Positions 23,401-33,763 of a stretch of DNA of 64,000 nt are shown in pieces. Source of the DNA: Gremmenia infestans. Lineage: Eukaryota; Ascomycota; Leotiomycetes; Helotiales; Hamatocanthoscyphaceae. Position 1 is the stretch's first letter. The number at the start of each line of letters is the position of its first letter. The notes beneath the pieces are model-generated. The model did no database searches. It was given only the letters and a program-made list of their open reading frames with translations, and was not told where the DNA came from. The stretch covers positions 62,001-126,000 of the forward strand of contig JAFEVB010000006.1 in the NCBI GenBank assembly GCA_032629725.1, written 5' to 3'. The position numbers and the translations under genes were made by a program.

Positions 23401-23532
23401 ATCATCGGCGTGATGGGTAGGAGCTGTACGAGTGGAAATCACGGTGTTCCGCCTCTGGTTGAGAACTTGTCCCAGTTGATGAGAGACTTGGGAAATGCTT
23501 TTGAGGTTATGGGGAAATATCGTCGTGGGTAA
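20435..23532 (+). CDS. transcription factor with two C2H2 fingers plus Zn2Cys6 and fungal-specific TF domain
   Basis: Predicted 910 residues from exons 20435-20600, 20685-20739, 20793-21031, 21096-22078, 22127-22663 and 22780-23532. Two C2H2 fingers (about residues 34-56 and 62-84; the second is CTTC plus RHSISH) are followed by a complete Zn2Cys6 cluster at about 106-132 with spacing C-x2-C-x6-C-x5-C-x2-C-x6-C. The large C-terminal half has the fungal-specific regulatory domain (PF04082-like), recognisable from LELSIGLWSGNKRKMEIAES and WVEAESFKRVAFHTLIHDAQ. The intron at 22079-22126 is 48 bases and lacks a stop, so reading through it would add 16 residues. The last intron has a perfect TACTAAT branch site. 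Its place inside the metabolic run makes it the likely pathway-specific activator. The exact start is open. Confidence 0.88.
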
Positions 23533-23859
23533 GGAAGGGTTAGCGAAGGCACGATACTGGCAGACAAGTGTTTCACGGGAGTTCATTGGAAAAGAATGGA
23601 AAATGTTCGGTTTGTCTCGGGATTCAACTGGTCTGCAAATATGGCGTTACAATACTGTATTATAGGGCAAATGTGTCCTCTGAAAGTGGGTTATTGAAGC
23701 GTATAAAAGGACCAGGGAAGCGTTTTCGTCTGGGGCCAGCCAGTTAAGGCGATCAGGCATACAGTCTTCGCCACAAAATTTAATATACTCCAATTCTATC
23801 TAGAGCCGTATCGAGTCCTTACCACTAAATCCAAATACAATAGATGAGGCTATCGGATT
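23533..23859. other. convergent 3' region
   Basis: The 327 bases lie between the stop codons of the regulator gene (plus) and the second SDR (minus). I expect only 3' untranslated sequence and terminators here. A TCTCGGGA octamer occurs at about 23616. No open frame or RNA gene is supported. Confidence 0.5.
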
Positions 23860-24832
23860 TCAACCCAACATCAAACCTGCATCAATCACAGAATTCGTTC
23901 CCGTCTGAGAGCTGCTATTCGCCAAGCACAGTATTTGGTTGGCAACGTCCTATAGCGCATGAAATCAGCATCATCTTCCAATAGCTGTACCATTGAGGAG
24001 AACTCACTTCCACAGTAGCAGTTCTTTTAAGCACCGCCTTATTTGTCGTTATTTCAACCTTCTCGGGTGAGAACTGACGACCCCATTCCTGTTCCGGGTC
24101 AGATTGAACACTCGAGACCAAAGGTTAAATACATAGAACTTACTGTGAGCAATAAGCCCGGGGATACAGAGTTCACCCTAATACGAGGCCCCGAGATTTT
24201 CGCTAGGCTCTTGACAAGATGGATCTGAGCAGCCTTCGTGACGGCATATGCCTACCCGTTATCTTGTCAGCGTTTTGTATCCAAACCCACGTAACACAAG
24301 TATAGGAAAGAGGGACAAGGCAACGCACCATTGAACTTCCACTGGGAACCACACCCGCTAGACTAGCAGTTGTAATAAAGCTCCCCTCGCTCTCCTCCAG
24401 GTGTTTCTGCGAAGCATGGAAAGCCCACAAATGAGTCTTTACGTTCATATTGAAACACATGTCCCAGTCGCTCTCCTCGACATTATCATCCAGGTCAAAG
24501 AAATCCCGTATCTTAGTCCAGCCCTGATTAGAGACGACCAGATCCAGACGGCCCATGACTTTTACCGTTTCCTCGACGAGACTGATCAGGGAGGAGCGTT
24601 GAGAGACATCGGCGCGGATGGCGTGGAAGCGGGGTGTTTTCTTGTCTGTGTCTGTTTCCAGGGACGGTTGCAGGGCTTGTAGTTCTGCAAGTATTGCGTC
24701 TGCTGTTCCTGCGTTGGAGTTGTAGTTTATTACTACTCGGACACCGCTGGCTGCCAGTGCTTTTGCGGTTGCTGCGCCGAGGCCCGCTGAGGATGCGGTT
24801 ACCAGCGCTACTGAATCTCTGGAAAGCGGCAT
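23860..24832 (-). CDS. short-chain dehydrogenase/reductase (second SDR)
   Basis: Predicted 260 residues from exons 24329-24832, 24144-24251, 24008-24088 and 23860-23949. The coenzyme turn is TASSAGLGAATA, an ADVS segment follows, the catalytic Ser lies in TTASLAGVVPSGSSM and the Tyr-Lys pair in AYAVTKAA, then VNSVSPGLLLTEWG. The usual NNAG motif is SNQGW here, a change seen in some SDR subgroups. An in-frame ATG four codons upstream (24844) is possible. The C-terminus (TGTNSVIDAGLMLG) matches the usual G-x-x-x-x-x-DGG region loosely. It converges on the regulator gene and marks the right end of the metabolic cluster. The substrate is unknown. Confidence 0.87.
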
Positions 24833-25905
24833 TTGGAAATGCAATGCGGCATGGGAAGTTCAAGGGATAGTATTTACTTTGTTTCTTACGACTAAGGTAG
24901 GTACATGATATAAATACAGAGAGGATTATCCGGAGTAGCTTGCTGTCGGACCGTCCGACTTGCGGACGCCGAATATTCTACCTCCCTCCGTACAGTTCGG
25001 GAAAGTGGGGTTCAGGGTGAGGAGGGGAGGGGTAATGTTTACACGTGATGTCGATTTCCATCTCTCCTTGGTATAAGTAGCAATGAAAGTGTTCTGGAAA
25101 GAGATCCGGATTTGAGTAGTAATGGGAATCGATTTTGGAGAAATATATAGTGATATTTGCCTCAGCAAACTCCACACCAATGCTCGAGTGACCACAGTGG
25201 CGGTCTAAAACTCTATTAGCTGTGAGAGTTGTGATAGAAGATTAAACGCACTACAAGAACAGACAAGCCATGTGCCCCGCAACACATGGCCTCCATAGGC
25301 ATGACCTTGAGAGATTATTCTCCAGCCGCAAAACTATTTGACTGGCTCATCATCATATCCGGAAAACGTCCCGAGACATCGACAGTGTTAGGAGAAATCC
25401 AAGACATAGAATCGACTTCGTTGTCTATAATGACTATAGCGTCCAAGGAGTCAACTTCCACCAAAGAGGAAGACATAACGAGTGACTTCCGAACGTTACG
25501 GCCGCGGACAACTCTAGAAATGAAGCTGGATCTCGAGGAGAGAATCAATATTAATATGTGGTCTTACATGCCCGGCCCACCGGATTTGCAGCCACTATCA
25601 ATAAGAGACTAAATGCCGTACTTCTAGGTACCGCTTGACACCGAGCTCGGCGAAGTAAAGAAAAGCCATGGAGTTTTCCATACATTAAACACGGGCAGGG
25701 TCACTGTAAGCTTCCTCAAGGCATTGCAGCGGTTCGCAGCCAGGACCAATTCGGACGAGAATGAGTTGTCCATTAGGTGGTAATAGTTATCCTAGGGGTG
25801 CTGTTATCATGGAGGGGTAATTTTGTAAATGCCCAAGAAAGTTTTAAAGATCTCGAGAAACTTACCTACCACCGTCAAAGAAAAGCACTTTCCACCAATT
25901 GGAGA
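24833..25905. other. intergenic; one doubtful 108-codon frame
   Basis: Upstream region of both the second SDR (minus) and DPH1 (plus). An open frame at 25286-25612 (plus) would encode 108 residues rich in Ser, Thr and Glu, but it has no recognisable domain, a long frame also lies opposite it, and I see no family support. I leave it uncalled. Nothing else stands out. Confidence 0.4.
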
Positions 25906-27301
25906 ATGGAAGAAGATCGAGCTCAGGTCGACCTGGGCGTCGCTGTCGATGTCGAAGAAAGACTAGAGGAAGCTGCAGCACAACAGAGGCAGCCAAAGAA
26001 GCGGTTTGTAGGGAGGAGGCAAGCTGCGGAGGCAGCGTTGAAGAATGGCCCAAATTCCTCTGTGGAAGACAGCGGCTCAATTCAAGGTTTATGGTGAATA
26101 TTCTGCCTGTTGCGCTGTCACTAAATGCTTCCCAGTCTCATCAACACCAAGGCGAAATCCACGAACCCTCAACCAAGTCCCTCCCGAAATCCTCAACGAT
26201 CCCGACATCAATGCCGCAATCGCCCTCCTTCCCTCCAACTACTCTTTCGAAATACACAAGACCATCCACAGAATACGAACGAATGGCTCGAAGAAAGTGG
26301 CTCTCCAGATGCCCGAGGGTCTCCTGCTATTTGCAACCACAATATCCGACATCCTCACACAGTTCTGTCCCGGTATCGAAACACTCATAAATGGCGATGT
26401 TACATATGGCGCATGTTGTATAGATGACTACACGGCAAGAGCTCTTGGTTGTGATCTTCTTGTTCACTACGCCCATTCATGCTTGATTCCGGTGGATGTC
26501 ACCAAGATCAAGACACTCTATGTGTTTGTCGATATAAGCATTGATACTGCTCATCTCCTAGCCACGCTGGAGAAAAACTTCCCTTCTGGGAAGACACTTG
26601 CTATGGTTGGAACCATTCAGTTCAATGCAACTTTACATGGAGTTCGAGCTCCTTTGGAGAAAGCGGGCTATAATGTCTTAATTCCGCAGATATCTCCGTT
26701 AAGTAAGGGCGAAATATTAGGGTGCACCTCACCTCGACTCACTACCGATGGTGTTGACATGATTTTATATCTTGGGGATGGGAGATTTCACTTAGAAAGC
26801 GCCATGATCCACAATCCATCTATTCCAGCGTACCGATACGACCCGTATTCACGAAAACTCACCCGAGAAAATTATGACCACAAGGAGATGCAGACATTAC
26901 GACGAGAAGCTATAAACTCGGCGAAATCAGCGAAGAAATGGGGCCTCATTCTGGGGTCATTAGGTCGACAGGGAAATCCACACACCATGGCCATGATAGA
27001 ACGCAAACTTGAGGCGCAAGGGACTCCCTACATCAATTTACTACTGAGCGAGATATTCCCTGGAAAGCTTGCCATGATGGATGACGTTGAATGTTGGGTA
27101 CAAGTTGCGTGTCCGAGACTGAGCATTGACTGGGGATATGCATTCCCACGACCACTACTCACACCTTATGAGGCTTTGATTGTGCTTGGTGAAAAGGAAG
27201 ACTGGTCGAAAAGCAACGATGGCATATACCCAATGGATTACTATGGGAAAGATGGGCTTGGGAGAACAAAGGCTGCCCAGAGCGTTGCAGTTAAGGGTTG
27301 A
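25906..27301 (+). CDS. DPH1: diphthamide biosynthesis protein 1 (3-amino-3-carboxypropyl transferase subunit)
   Basis: Predicted 448 residues from exons 25906-26086 and 26136-27301. Dph1 works with Dph2 as a non-canonical radical SAM enzyme that transfers the 3-amino-3-carboxypropyl group of SAM to a histidine of elongation factor 2, the first step of diphthamide synthesis in the cytosol. The three [4Fe-4S]-binding cysteine regions are visible: DVTYGACCIDD, EILGCTSPRL and VQVACPRLSIDWG. PRRNPRTLNQVPPEILNDP at the start and ALQMPEGLLLFA are also typical. The first exon encodes a charged N-terminus with KKRFVGRRQA. Length is normal for the family. Start chosen at the ATG of MEEDRAQ, since upstream residues show no similarity. 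Confidence 0.95.
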
Positions 27302-27834
27302 AGTGCTGGATTCCACCCAGATCTACTGCAAGAATATTCATCCTCAAGTTCCACCGACAAGATACTGGAAATAGTCTACGATCTGACTCCCACGTGGTAT
27401 AATTGCCTCGGGAGTCCAGGAGGATGCAAGGCATTCGGAATGAATACTACAGTCCATGTGGAGAGTCCTTGACGAATATCCGAATTTTCAATACATTTAA
27501 GTGATGTAGGGCCCTTCTTCCTTTACTCGAATCTGATGCATTTGAGTGGAGCTAGGCCCACAGAAAAGTGATATTCTGGCTTGTGGTTTTAGATAGGTCA
27601 CAATGTATTGCTCATCTTAAAGCCAGGGGCCTCGAGACTGCCCAGCCCACTTTCAATATAGTCCACTATTCCAACAATTCCTCATATCTCACTGCTTCAC
27701 AAGTACTTCATTTCACACTACAATCCGCGGATAGTGCGAGCCACGAGGGAGCCAGTCATCAACCAGCCAAACGAAGTCTGTTATGAGAATCAAAAGCCTT
27801 GCATTTATTTATGAATCACGATCTATCGCCCACT
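27302..27834. other. convergent 3' region
   Basis: The 533 bases separate the stop of DPH1 (plus) from the stop of the SprT-like gene (minus). A 72-codon frame at 27568-27786 has no recognisable content. I see no RNA gene; probably 3' untranslated and spacer sequence. Confidence 0.5.
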
Positions 27835-29102
27835 TCACAGACAAGCCCGCCGACTCAACCGCGGATGCTCGTGTTCCTGGATAGCAAGTTCCCTCTTCAA
27901 AGCAGCACGGTCGATTTCCCACTTGCTGAGTGCTTCTGCGGTCGGTATCTCTGCTCCTGTCCTTCGCAGCTCTTGTGCTAGCGCCTCGCTTCGGTTCAGC
28001 ATGACTGCGAGCCCGATGTGCTGGTCTCGCACTGCGGTCTCGAGGGCGTGGGCGATATCTTGGGGGAGGGGATGAGTTAGTATGGTTTGGGGGGTTTTCG
28101 GGTGTGGCTAGGTTTTGTGGGCAGAGAGACGGGCGCTTGTGTATATATGGGTGTATATATCAAGAACTCGCTTCTCATGAGGGGTTGGATTTTGACGTAC
28201 CTTGCCAGTATTTACTGTGGTTGTACAGATCTGAGCCACGACGCCGAATTCAGTCTTGGTACTTTGCCAGGAACAAGCGGGATGGAACTCAGGAGCCGGA
28301 GTGGGTTTACCACCAAACTTGCATCGGGCGTAGGTAGGTAGGTCTAAGAGATGGACATCCACTTACATTTATGCTCACGGTTATTCCCGATACATTCTTT
28401 ATGGTGGCAAGCCCAGAGGATCAAGAACGCATGTGCCATACCATGAAGCAGCGAGCCCAAAAACACCAGCAACCGTTCCGAGCGACTCGAACTTTGCATG
28501 TGGGGGGAGAAGAGGTAGATATCACACCGCTTCTTAACCTCGACATAGAAAATCTTGCCCCTCCTCTTCAGCCTCCTCTTCTTGCTTTCCTCCCTCGACG
28601 CCGTCGCAGTCTCGCCTCCCTTTTCCTCTCCATCTTCCTCTCCCAGATGGAACTTACAGTTCCCCTTTAGCGAGCCGAAGAAAAACACATCGTCGAAGAA
28701 ATCGCAATACGCTTGGAACACCTCGATATCCGAACCCGTGCGAGATTCGGAAAGGTCGTATATCTTCTCGTGGTGGAACTTGTGCATGGCTTTGGCTTGC
28801 ATGCGCGTCATGGCTGGGCCGCGGAGTTTAGAAAATGCAACGACGTGCCGGGTGAGCGAGGAGCTGCTGAAGAGCTCGGGTTTGAAGATGTTGCGGTAGC
28901 CGTCGCGGAGATGACGTTCTTTGATTCCGCGGTGGGTGTGCTTGGATTTCAACATTTGTGTATCTGTGTGCGAGATGAGCTTAGTGGAAGGGTATGGAGG
29001 TGAGATAGTGGATGGGTGAGACTTTGCGGCGGGTTTATGGTATATAAAGTTGACTCCGTTGGGAGTATAGTGATTGGTTCTGGGCGTAGACATATAACAC
29101 AT
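27835..29102 (-). CDS. SprT-like metallopeptidase-family protein lacking the catalytic Glu
   Basis: Three exons are inferred: 28368 upward to the start, 28201-28230 (30 bases) and 27835-28058; the phases agree. The fold resembles fungal SprT-like proteins: AYCDFFDDVFFFGSLKGNC, then RSERLLVFLGSLLHGMAHAFL, a Cys/His pair region ACHHKEC, NHSKYWQDIAHALETAVRD and a helical C-terminus. In active members the helix reads HExxH; here codons 28431-28445 give HGMAH, so both zinc-binding His remain and the general-base Glu is Gly. A third His candidate survives in NHSKYW. This suggests a non-catalytic zinc-binding protein. The start is uncertain: ATG at 29102 (about 329 residues) or 28955 (about 280). 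A short Lys-rich tract (KKRRLKRRGK) could be nuclear-targeting. Confidence 0.62.
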
Positions 29103-29508
29103 TCACGGTTTGGAACTGTTAGTAGGAGGGATTTATATACATCGTGGCTTTGACTCACGTAAAGTGTAAATCTACCAAGTCATCTTTGCATATCAATAGC
29201 CCCTTTCTTCTCGCCGACGAATTTTGCACTTGCTCTATCATCTACCTAGATCTCTCCTCAAGCATCGTCGACTTCTTCCCTGCTGTCTTCAGTCCCGTCT
29301 CTCACATGGAACTTCAATTCACTTAGGGCGTGAAAAGTACGAGTAGGGATGGATACAAGGGCAATTCCCAGAAGATATATATCGGCAATGGTTCCGTGGG
29401 AACTTCACATTACGCCATTCCAACTCCACAGAGCAGACCCAACGCATCGCATCGCATCGCATTCATCGCATCGTGTTCCAGATGCGCATGTATCCCACGC
29501 TCCTCCAT
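29103..29508. other. intergenic
   Basis: About 400 bases between two minus-strand genes, holding the promoter of the SprT-like gene and the 3' end of the membrane-protein gene. A short tandem CGCAT repeat occurs near 29450-29475. No gene is supported. Confidence 0.45.
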
Positions 29509-30381
29509 TTACCAGAAAGCCCGTATCCCCATCCCCTCAAACCCGCCATCGTCCCTCCTCACCACATACGCATACCACAAGGCCCCCCAAAACGGTGCCC
29601 TAAATCCCGCTACGTTAGCTCTGCTCGCTACTCCTTGTACATTATAATAACCTCTCCTCTTACCCCCTCGTCCCTCCTTCCCTTCCCCACCCCACCCCAC
29701 CCCATCCCCTCCTCTTCTCTCCACCAACCAACAACTAATAGCCACCCCTCCCAAAAGACCAATGAAAAAACAGTTTCTATCAAAAAAGAAAGAGAACTTA
29801 CACAAAAATCCCAAACCTCCACACAACCGCAAAGAAACCCGCGCTCTTCATCGCCGGCACGATTATCAGCACCAGTAGAAGCAGAAAATACGCGCTCTTG
29901 CCGACCTGGAAGCGGTAGTAGAGCTGCGAGGTAAGCGTTTCGGCGTGTAGGTGCCGCCATTCGACGATGATGGCAGCGAGGATAGAGAGGGTGAGGAGGA
30001 AGAGGGGGAGTAGGAATCTGTGGGTTTGGGGGTTGTGTTAGTCTTAGTTCTAGGTTTTGGGATTTGGTTTTTGGGGGGTTGTGATTGGATAAGGGGAGGG
30101 TTTGTTGTATTTTGTTTTGGTTTTGGTGTGTTTATTCATTAGATGGGATGGGATGGGATGGAATAGCAAAGAGAAGGGGATAAGTGGAAAGATATTGCAT
30201 ATACATACATCAAGCCAGTCCCCCCAAAAGCCCCCAGAATCAATACATATATGCCCAAATAAACCTCGAAAAAAGCCACAGTGCCGAATTGCAGGATCCA
30301 GAGAATCACCAGAGCGTAGTTGTTCCAGGGCCCGTTCCCGCTGCTGGAGGGAGCTTCTGGGTCGCCGAGACGGATGGGCAT
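29509..30381 (-). CDS. small membrane protein, function unknown
   Basis: Predicted 166 residues from exons 30209-30381, 29802-30017 and 29621 downward to 29509, with consistent phases (the last exon begins after the AG near 29621). It opens MPIRLGDPEAPSSSG, then shows a first hydrophobic span (YALVILWILQFGTVAFFEVYL through LILGAFGG), a second (FLLPLFLLTLSILAAIIVEW), a third (YFLLLLVLIIVPAM) and a short fourth near GFFAVVWRFGIFV, ending GIRAFW. Four membrane spans are likely. I do not recognise the family. The second intron is rich in C/G simple sequence (29640-29710), so the last acceptor is the least certain point. Confidence 0.6.
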
Positions 30382-31013
30382 TATGGGGGTATGGGTGCTT
30401 GATGGATTAGGAGGAGGGGAAGTTAGGATTAATAGATGTTGTTAAATGTGAGGAGAAGAGAAGCAAGAGAGAAAGTAGCGGAAGGAAAAGGTGGAAATGA
30501 AAATGAAAATGAAATGATGTTGCTGCCTCATGAGGAGGAGGCGCAGCTTCAGCCTTGCACGCATAGGCTTTTGCAGGGTTTCCAATTGAGGCGACGCGAA
30601 CCCCCTGGATTCTAGGGGGTGGAGTGGAGTGGGGCGGGGCGGGGCGCTAAGAAAGAGAAATTTAGAAGCGCGCTAGTATACGTATGCTATATACGATATC
30701 CGCGTATGTCACTAGAACATTGAGATTCTGGAGATGTAGATATCAAAGGACTTGCATAGTATTCCGTTGAATGCTATATGGTGTAATGCCGGATTCAGTC
30801 TCGGGGCTTAGTGCCATATTATCTTGTCAATTGAAATGGTGGTCGAGGTTGGCGAGAATCAATAGACTCAAGACGGTGGGTGAGTGATTTGGACAAATAT
30901 ATTCGTCGTGGTATCTAGAATGAGAAGTCTACGGAATAATGCTTTTCATGTCCCTATGATTCAATTCCCCCATTTTGCGTTCCCGGCGAAACTCCTTTCA
31001 AAAATTCACGTAG
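30382..31013. other. intergenic, no gene seen
   Basis: About 630 bases upstream of the membrane-protein gene and downstream of TSR1. Short purine-rich and G-rich tracts occur (for example 30617-30648). No supported open frame or RNA gene is visible. Confidence 0.5.
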
Positions 31014-33487
31014 TTAGAGCTCTGTCTCCTGCTCCATTTCATCCGCAACATCACCACCAGTCAAGACCATCGATGGATTCCAAGCTTCTGCAGTCCTAGG
31101 CCACATCCTCTTATACAAACTAACTCCGACCGAGTCTTGAGGATTGATCTTCCCGTCAAACGTCGCTTTGAAGTATCCGTGCGTACCTAAACTCTCCTTG
31201 ATAAAACCACTTCTTCCTCGCTTGGTCCACAGCTGCAATGCCTTGAACCATTCCACGTCCTCACGGTTGAAAAACATGTACCGGATGGTAACAAGTTTCT
31301 TGTGGATCTTGTACGGGTGTCCAGTGACAATGATACGCTTGGCGATGACACGGCTCGAGGACGGCGGTAGAGAGGTACCGGTTCCCAGGAGAGTCACGGC
31401 GGTATCTGCGCCGAGCTCGGTGTTAGGCTTGAAGAATAGAGCTGGGACAGAGCCCCAGGTGAGTGGAGCAACAAATGTTGCTATAGCTGAACGTCCTGGG
31501 TGAAGAAATCGATCAAATTTGTGAACATCGTTGGACGTATTGCCACCTTCCGAAAACAAGGGCTTGATGACAAAGCGGCGGGGACCGCATTGCATTATCA
31601 TTTCTTGTTTAGATTTGATTGGCTCTGTATAGTCGGAACTGAGGGTGAAATTAAAGTTGACCACAGTCCGCTTGTGCTCATGGCGAAGAAGAGAGAAGAG
31701 GTTGAGTGGGGTGGAGGGGTTGTAAGAGGATTTTAGCGACAGAGGAACATTGCGGAGGTACACATGGACTCGAGTTCCTGGAGCAACTCCGCCGACTAGA
31801 GCTTCACGAGTAACCTGACTCCTCGATGCCTTGTAATTGGGGATTTGCAGTAGTCGGCGCCACTCCTCTGGCTCATGTGCTTTGTCCTCGTCTTCCTCCC
31901 AGTGACTAGACCTAAGACTTTTAAGCCCGCGGTATCTTGCCAAACGTTCACGAGCTAGTACGTGGGGATGTAGCTCTATCTCATCGGGAAATTCTCGATC
32001 GTCTTCAGCCTCATCACCTTTTCGGCCTCTAAAAGCCGCAAGCTGTTCTGCCTCATCGTCCGGTGTTGGGTCGAGAAACATCTCAGATTGGGGGTATTCT
32101 GAAGGAGCGGCCTCGGTGGGTTCTCGTGGGGCAAAGCCTTCAACACCATCTTGGGGGAGTGCTGGTGCGTGCATGTCAACATCGCCTTGTTCATCCACGT
32201 CCTCAAAGTCAGAACCAGAATCCGAGTACTCGTCGCCCAAATACCAAGCAGCTTGATATGCTGAAGTTCCTTTTGGAAGTCGTTTAGGAACTGCTGGCAA
32301 ATGGGTCTCGTCGTCTGAAAAGTAGTGGTGGTCATCCAACAATACTCCTCGCTTTTCTGTAGTCGCGACAGACATGGCAGCATCCATATCATCTTCCATC
32401 ATGACTTCTTCGGGATTTAATTCGGCCAGATCATCCTGATCCTCAGTTGGAGTATCCATAACCTTCTCTGATTCGTCTACTGCCATATCATCCGTCCGAC
32501 GCTTTTTTGACTCTAAAGGTGCCGCAACGATCTTTTCAATTTGAAAATCTCCCCAGTCACCAACCTGAACCAATCGATCGGCTTTCAGTCCCTTCCCTCT
32601 AACAACTCCAGTGATCACAACCTTTTCTTGCTCAGTCTCTGGCCATTTGACGTCGTCCACAAGCATCCAACTCCTATCCTCTCTCCAGTGTACACCTTTT
32701 GGTGTAGTCGTACAGAGTGAGCGCATCAAATTGGCACATTCTTGTCTCGAATCTAGACTGTGTACTTTCTCCTGCTCCGGATGGAAATGTGTAATGTAGG
32801 ATTTCAACGAAGAAAGAACTTGTGTTCGCCTCTTAACAGGTTCAACCTTGTCAAGGCCTTGGACAACTGTCAAGAGGGTGGAAAGGCCTTGACTTTCAAC
32901 GCTACGAATAATAAGCTCTCCTTGCGCATCGACTTCTTGATCCGGGGAGAGTATGAATATAACGAAATCGGCAGTTCTCGTTGCATCCAAGCATGTCACC
33001 AGATCCCTCTTCGCAACAACGTATTGCATCTTCTGCTTAAATCGGTCGATGTCGGTCCGCACGATTCCTTCCTCGGGAACCTCGATTTCGATATCAAGAC
33101 TACTACTGAGGGCTCGGACAGCTGCCGCAGCATTTCCATCTTTGCATAGTGGGACCACGGCGACTATCCTTGGTGCTCCATCTCGACCAGCGAATACATT
33201 CGTCTCTCGCATGTGTTCCTTGTGCTTCACCTGCTGCTTTTGACGGGCTTGGTTTCGACGATCGAATTTGGACATAAGTGCCTGGTGGGGAGTCTTTCGA
33301 TGAGATAAATCTTGCACCTTGCCTAGATTTAATTAATATGTAGTTCTTCAAGAATCGGACCTGGACTTGATCAAATACCTTTTTGGATTTCTTTTATAGC
33401 GCTCTTAGTGGCTTTGCGAGACTTGAAGGGCTTTTGGGAGGCTTTTGTGGTGCTCCGGTGAGAGTGGGAAGTGATAGAGGAAGGCAT
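31014..33487 (-). CDS. TSR1: 40S ribosome maturation factor Tsr1
   Basis: Predicted 805 residues from exons 33379-33487 and 31014-33322. Tsr1 is a GTPase-like, nucleotide-free relative of Bms1 that binds pre-40S particles and is needed for 20S pre-rRNA processing. The N-terminus is basic (SRKATKSAIKEIQKG, then KVQDLSHRKTPHQALMSKFDRRNQARQ), followed by the AARP2CN-type region (WREDRSWMLVDDV and GVVRGKGLKADRLVQV), a long acidic low-complexity stretch, and the conserved C-terminal domain (FFNREDVEWFKALQLWTKRGR, ESLGTHGYFKATFDGKINPQD and the VSLYKRMWPR end). Length matches the family. It is divergent from UTP7, another small-subunit biogenesis factor, over 276 bases. Confidence 0.96.
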
Positions 33488-33763
33488 ATTGGTGTTGCTG
33501 GCACTACCGTTACCACCGGCCTTGAATCTGAAGGGTATAGAAGCCAGGTTGGATAGTATAGGTGTTGGGATGAATATTCAGTGGCACTGTACTGTCTAGA
33601 GACAATCTTTGGTGGTGGGGGAAAAATTATGTTATCGCTAACCCGATCCGATAAGATAAGAAAGAAAGTCTTGGCATTAAAAAATTCCAAAAATCAACAT
33701 CTTGACTGTGGAGATTCATGGTCTGGATAACTTGCACTCACTCCCACCACAACCAATTCCAAC
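33488..33763. promoter_or_regulatory. bidirectional promoter of TSR1 and UTP7
   Basis: Only 276 bases separate the start codons of two genes for small-subunit ribosome assembly, so their promoters must overlap. A-rich stretches resembling a poly(dA:dT) or RRPE-like element occur near 33627-33633 and 33678-33698. I do not find a perfect PAC motif. Confidence 0.45.

Noticed and set aside
25286..25612. 108-codon open frame on the plus strand
   Set aside because: No domain, no family resemblance, and a long frame also exists opposite it. Likely chance in the promoter region of DPH1.
28108..28362. 84-codon minus-strand frame in the SprT-like gene
   Set aside because: It overlaps an inferred 136-base intron. 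Using it would require a 23-base intron or a frameshift and would lose the conserved WQDIAHALE join.
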